A DNA stretch of 22,659 nucleotides, from assembly GCA_002441345.1 (NCBI GenBank), contig DJVU01000048.1, positions 1 to 22,659 on the forward strand, in the 5' to 3' direction. The position numbers were made by a program, and so were the translations under genes. The notes under the pieces are model-generated. The model made no database searches. It saw only the letters and a program-made list of their open reading frames with translations, and had not been told where the DNA came from. The stretch comes from Bacteroidales bacterium UBA6248 (GTDB lineage Bacteria > Bacteroidota > Bacteroidia > Bacteroidales > Lentimicrobiaceae). Every line of letters starts with the position of its first letter. Positions within the stretch are counted from its first letter, which is position 1. Shown here piece after piece: positions 20,977 to 22,659 of the stretch.

Positions 20977-22659
20977 TTACTTCATGTCTATAATTCTCTT
21001 AACAACAACCCCTTGTTGTGAACGAACAACCAGCATAAACGACTGCTGAGCACCGCGTGTGTCGCTGGTGAAGCGGAAAGTGTTGACGCTTCCGGCAATC
21101 AGGTTTCCGCTGAAGAGCGAAGTTATCCTGCGACCAGTCATGTCGTATACTTCAACATCGGCCCTTGTGTCGATCGGTGTGGTAACCGTAATTTCTGTTG
21201 AAACACTGAACGGGTTGGGCATTACGCTGACTTCAACAGAGTTGGAAACCGGCTGAGCTGCTTCGTTTACAGCAGGAGCGGAATAGAATACCGGCGGACA
21301 GCTTATCATTTCGTCGAGATAGCCTACAAAAATGCGGCACTCATCAAAGATGTTGTTGATCATGTCAACAGCATCCTTTATGGTGGTGAGTGTGATTTCA
21401 TAAGTTACATCTTCGCATGTGACGCTGGCCGGGAAGGTTGCAAATCCGCCAAGGGCATGATTGGCAAGCAGATACAATCCGCCTACGGTGAGCTCATAGC
21501 CGTTTTCGGCCATGTAGCACAGCAGTCCGGGATTAATCTGAGCATACCAGTAGGGATTCACAACCATGTTGTAACCGGTTATCATACCAAGATCATCGTA
21601 AATCGGCTCGCAAACCATTTCAACCGGTACGCCGCTTCCGCACTCTTCAACTTCCTGAGTGGTAAGGAGACCTTCCGATTGCAGTTCAAATATGGATAAA
21701 CCATCGTTGATCCTGAGGTTGAGACCAAGGGTGAGCGTTTGGCCGATCAGTCCGCTCTTCAGTCTGCCTTGTCTGGTAAGGTAGCTGCTGATGCATGCCT
21801 GATTTGCATTACATGTTCCAATGATCAGTTCGTTGGATCCCTGGCTGGGAAGGATTGCATCGATCAGTCCGGCATCGCCAGCCTGGAAGATCAGCAGGTT
21901 TGCACCCCATCCGAGTGCCAGTTCGCCTTCGCCAAGGAGCATTTCAACGAATTCGGCGGTAGGATATGACATTTCACCGTCGCAGATGGAACTGTTGCCC
22001 TGGTTGCCGTATTTACCCTGGGTATAGGTGCAAAGCTCTTCGCATGGCAGCTGGCCTATGGTAACTTCGCACTGGGTTTCGCATCCTCTTGCATCCCAAA
22101 CCGTCACAATATGTACTCCGGGATCCAGATTGATTGCTGTTTGGGTAGTTTCACCGTTATCCCACAGGAATTCATACGGTTCTACTCCGCCATAGCCATA
22201 AGCAATTGCACTGCCGCCGGTGCCTTCGCAATTGGCATCAAGCAGTTTTTCCGTTTCACAGAATATCTCATCTACATCAATGGTAAGATCATCCTGTGCT
22301 GTGCAGTTGTTGGCATCTTTCACATAAACCGTGTGCGTGCCGGGATAGGTTGCGATCAGGGTTTCATTTCCGACAATGGCTTCCCAGTCACCGTCATCAA
22401 GTTTAACCTGATACGGTGCAGTTCCGCCTGTAATTGTTACAGGGATTGAAACCTGAACATCCAGTGCGCACTGAGCATCCAGCGGGAGGAGAGATACTTC
22501 GAGTAGTGGAGGTTGTTCAACAGTTTCCGAACCAGAAGCTTCGCAACCGTGGGCATCTTTTACTACCCAGCTGTAGGTGCCTGCTGCAAGTCCGGTGTAA
22601 GCTGCAGGTGAGGTCTTGGTTACAAACCCGCCACCATTAAAGTTAACCTGGTACGGAGC
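20977..22659 (-). CDS. Secreted T9SS-substrate protein with SprB-like repeats, 3' part (5' end outside window)
   Basis: The frame is open to base 22659, so the ATG at 22323 is internal; 560 residues are visible. The first about 190 residues hold three SprB-like units, each with a G-G-x-x-P-Y core and ending in VKDAHGC, VKDANNC or VWDARGC, as in large surface adhesins and gliding proteins. A Cys-rich middle domain starts at CTYTQGKYGNQGNSSICDG and runs for about 240 residues; I do not know its function. The last about 80 residues are a type A T9SS sorting domain: VMPNPFSVSTEITV, VEVYDMTGRRI, GVVVKRIIDMK. The protein would cross the outer membrane through the type IX system and be anchored or released. 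A strong terminator follows at 20900-20940. Confidence 0.88.
   Translation of the reverse strand, partial: APYQVNFNGGGFVTKTSPAAYTGLAAGTYSWVVKDAHGCEASGSETVEQPPLLEVSLLPLDAQCALDVQVSIPVTITGGTAPYQVKLDDGDWEAIVGNETLIATYPGTHTVYVKDANNCTAQDDLTIDVDEIFCETEKLLDANCEGTGGSAIAYGYGGVEPYEFLWDNGETTQTAINLDPGVHIVTVWDARGCETQCEVTIGQLPCEELCTYTQGKYGNQGNSSICDGEMSYPTAEFVEMLLGEGELALGWGANLLIFQAGDAGLIDAILPSQGSNELIIGTCNANQACISSYLTRQGRLKSGLIGQTLTLGLNLRINDGLSIFELQSEGLLTTQEVEECGSGVPVEMVCEPIYDDLGMITGYNMVVNPYWYAQINPGLLCYMAENGYELTVGGLYLLANHALGGFATFPASVTCEDVTYEITLTTIKDAVDMINNIFDECRIFVGYLDEMISCPPVFYSAPAVNEAAQPVSNSVEVSVMPNPFSVSTEITVTTPIDTRADVEVYDMTGRRITSLFSGNLIAGSVNTFRFTSDTRGAQQSFMLVVRSQQGVVVKRIIDMK

Overview
The window reads as a chromosomal segment of a Bacteroidota bacterium, probably from an anaerobic or environmental Bacteroidales/Marinilabiliales-like lineage. 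The evidence is a type III glutamine synthetase, a type IX secretion C-terminal sorting domain on a protein with SprB-like repeats, a carboxypeptidase-D-type N-domain on a TonB receptor, DUF4831, and at least eight upstream regions carrying the Bacteroidota -7 box TAnnTTTG, usually with a short leader. I see no tRNA, rRNA, CRISPR array, insertion sequence or phage gene.

Layout. 1-2465 (+): a heptose cluster, hddA (5' end missing), gmhA, hddC and gmhB, which together would make a GDP-activated D-glycero-alpha-D-manno-heptose for surface glycans. 2476-3933 (+): a sodium:solute symporter. 4019-6208 (+): glutamine synthetase III. 6277-6891 (-): a DUF2061 membrane protein and a doubtful 62-residue ORF. 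6928-8724 (+): an exported DUF4831 protein and a YIP1-family membrane protein, probably one operon. 8730-10854 (-): rarA followed by kdsA. 11127-11943 (+): two tandem paralogous small lipoproteins, each with its own promoter and terminator. 12243-13484 (+): a DEAD-box RNA helicase. 13536-16396 (-): a tight cluster of MFS transporter, NAD(P)-binding protein, rhodanese and DUF2062 protein. 16554-20864 (-): a TonB-dependent receptor and a conserved gene of unknown function behind an FMN riboswitch. 20977-22659 (-): the 3' part of a large secreted T9SS protein.

The most notable system is at 16554-20864. A recognisable FMN aptamer (20704-20826) is followed by a GC-rich intrinsic terminator 47 bases before the start of a TonB-dependent outer-membrane receptor, with a Bacteroidota promoter just upstream of the aptamer. 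No riboflavin biosynthesis gene is present. The simplest reading is that this receptor is made when FMN is scarce and imports a flavin or flavin precursor across the outer membrane. A 471-residue conserved protein of unknown function follows within 32 bases and probably shares the transcript. The other clear curiosity is the pair of small lipoproteins, identical over 34 residues yet differing at 18 of those 34 codons.
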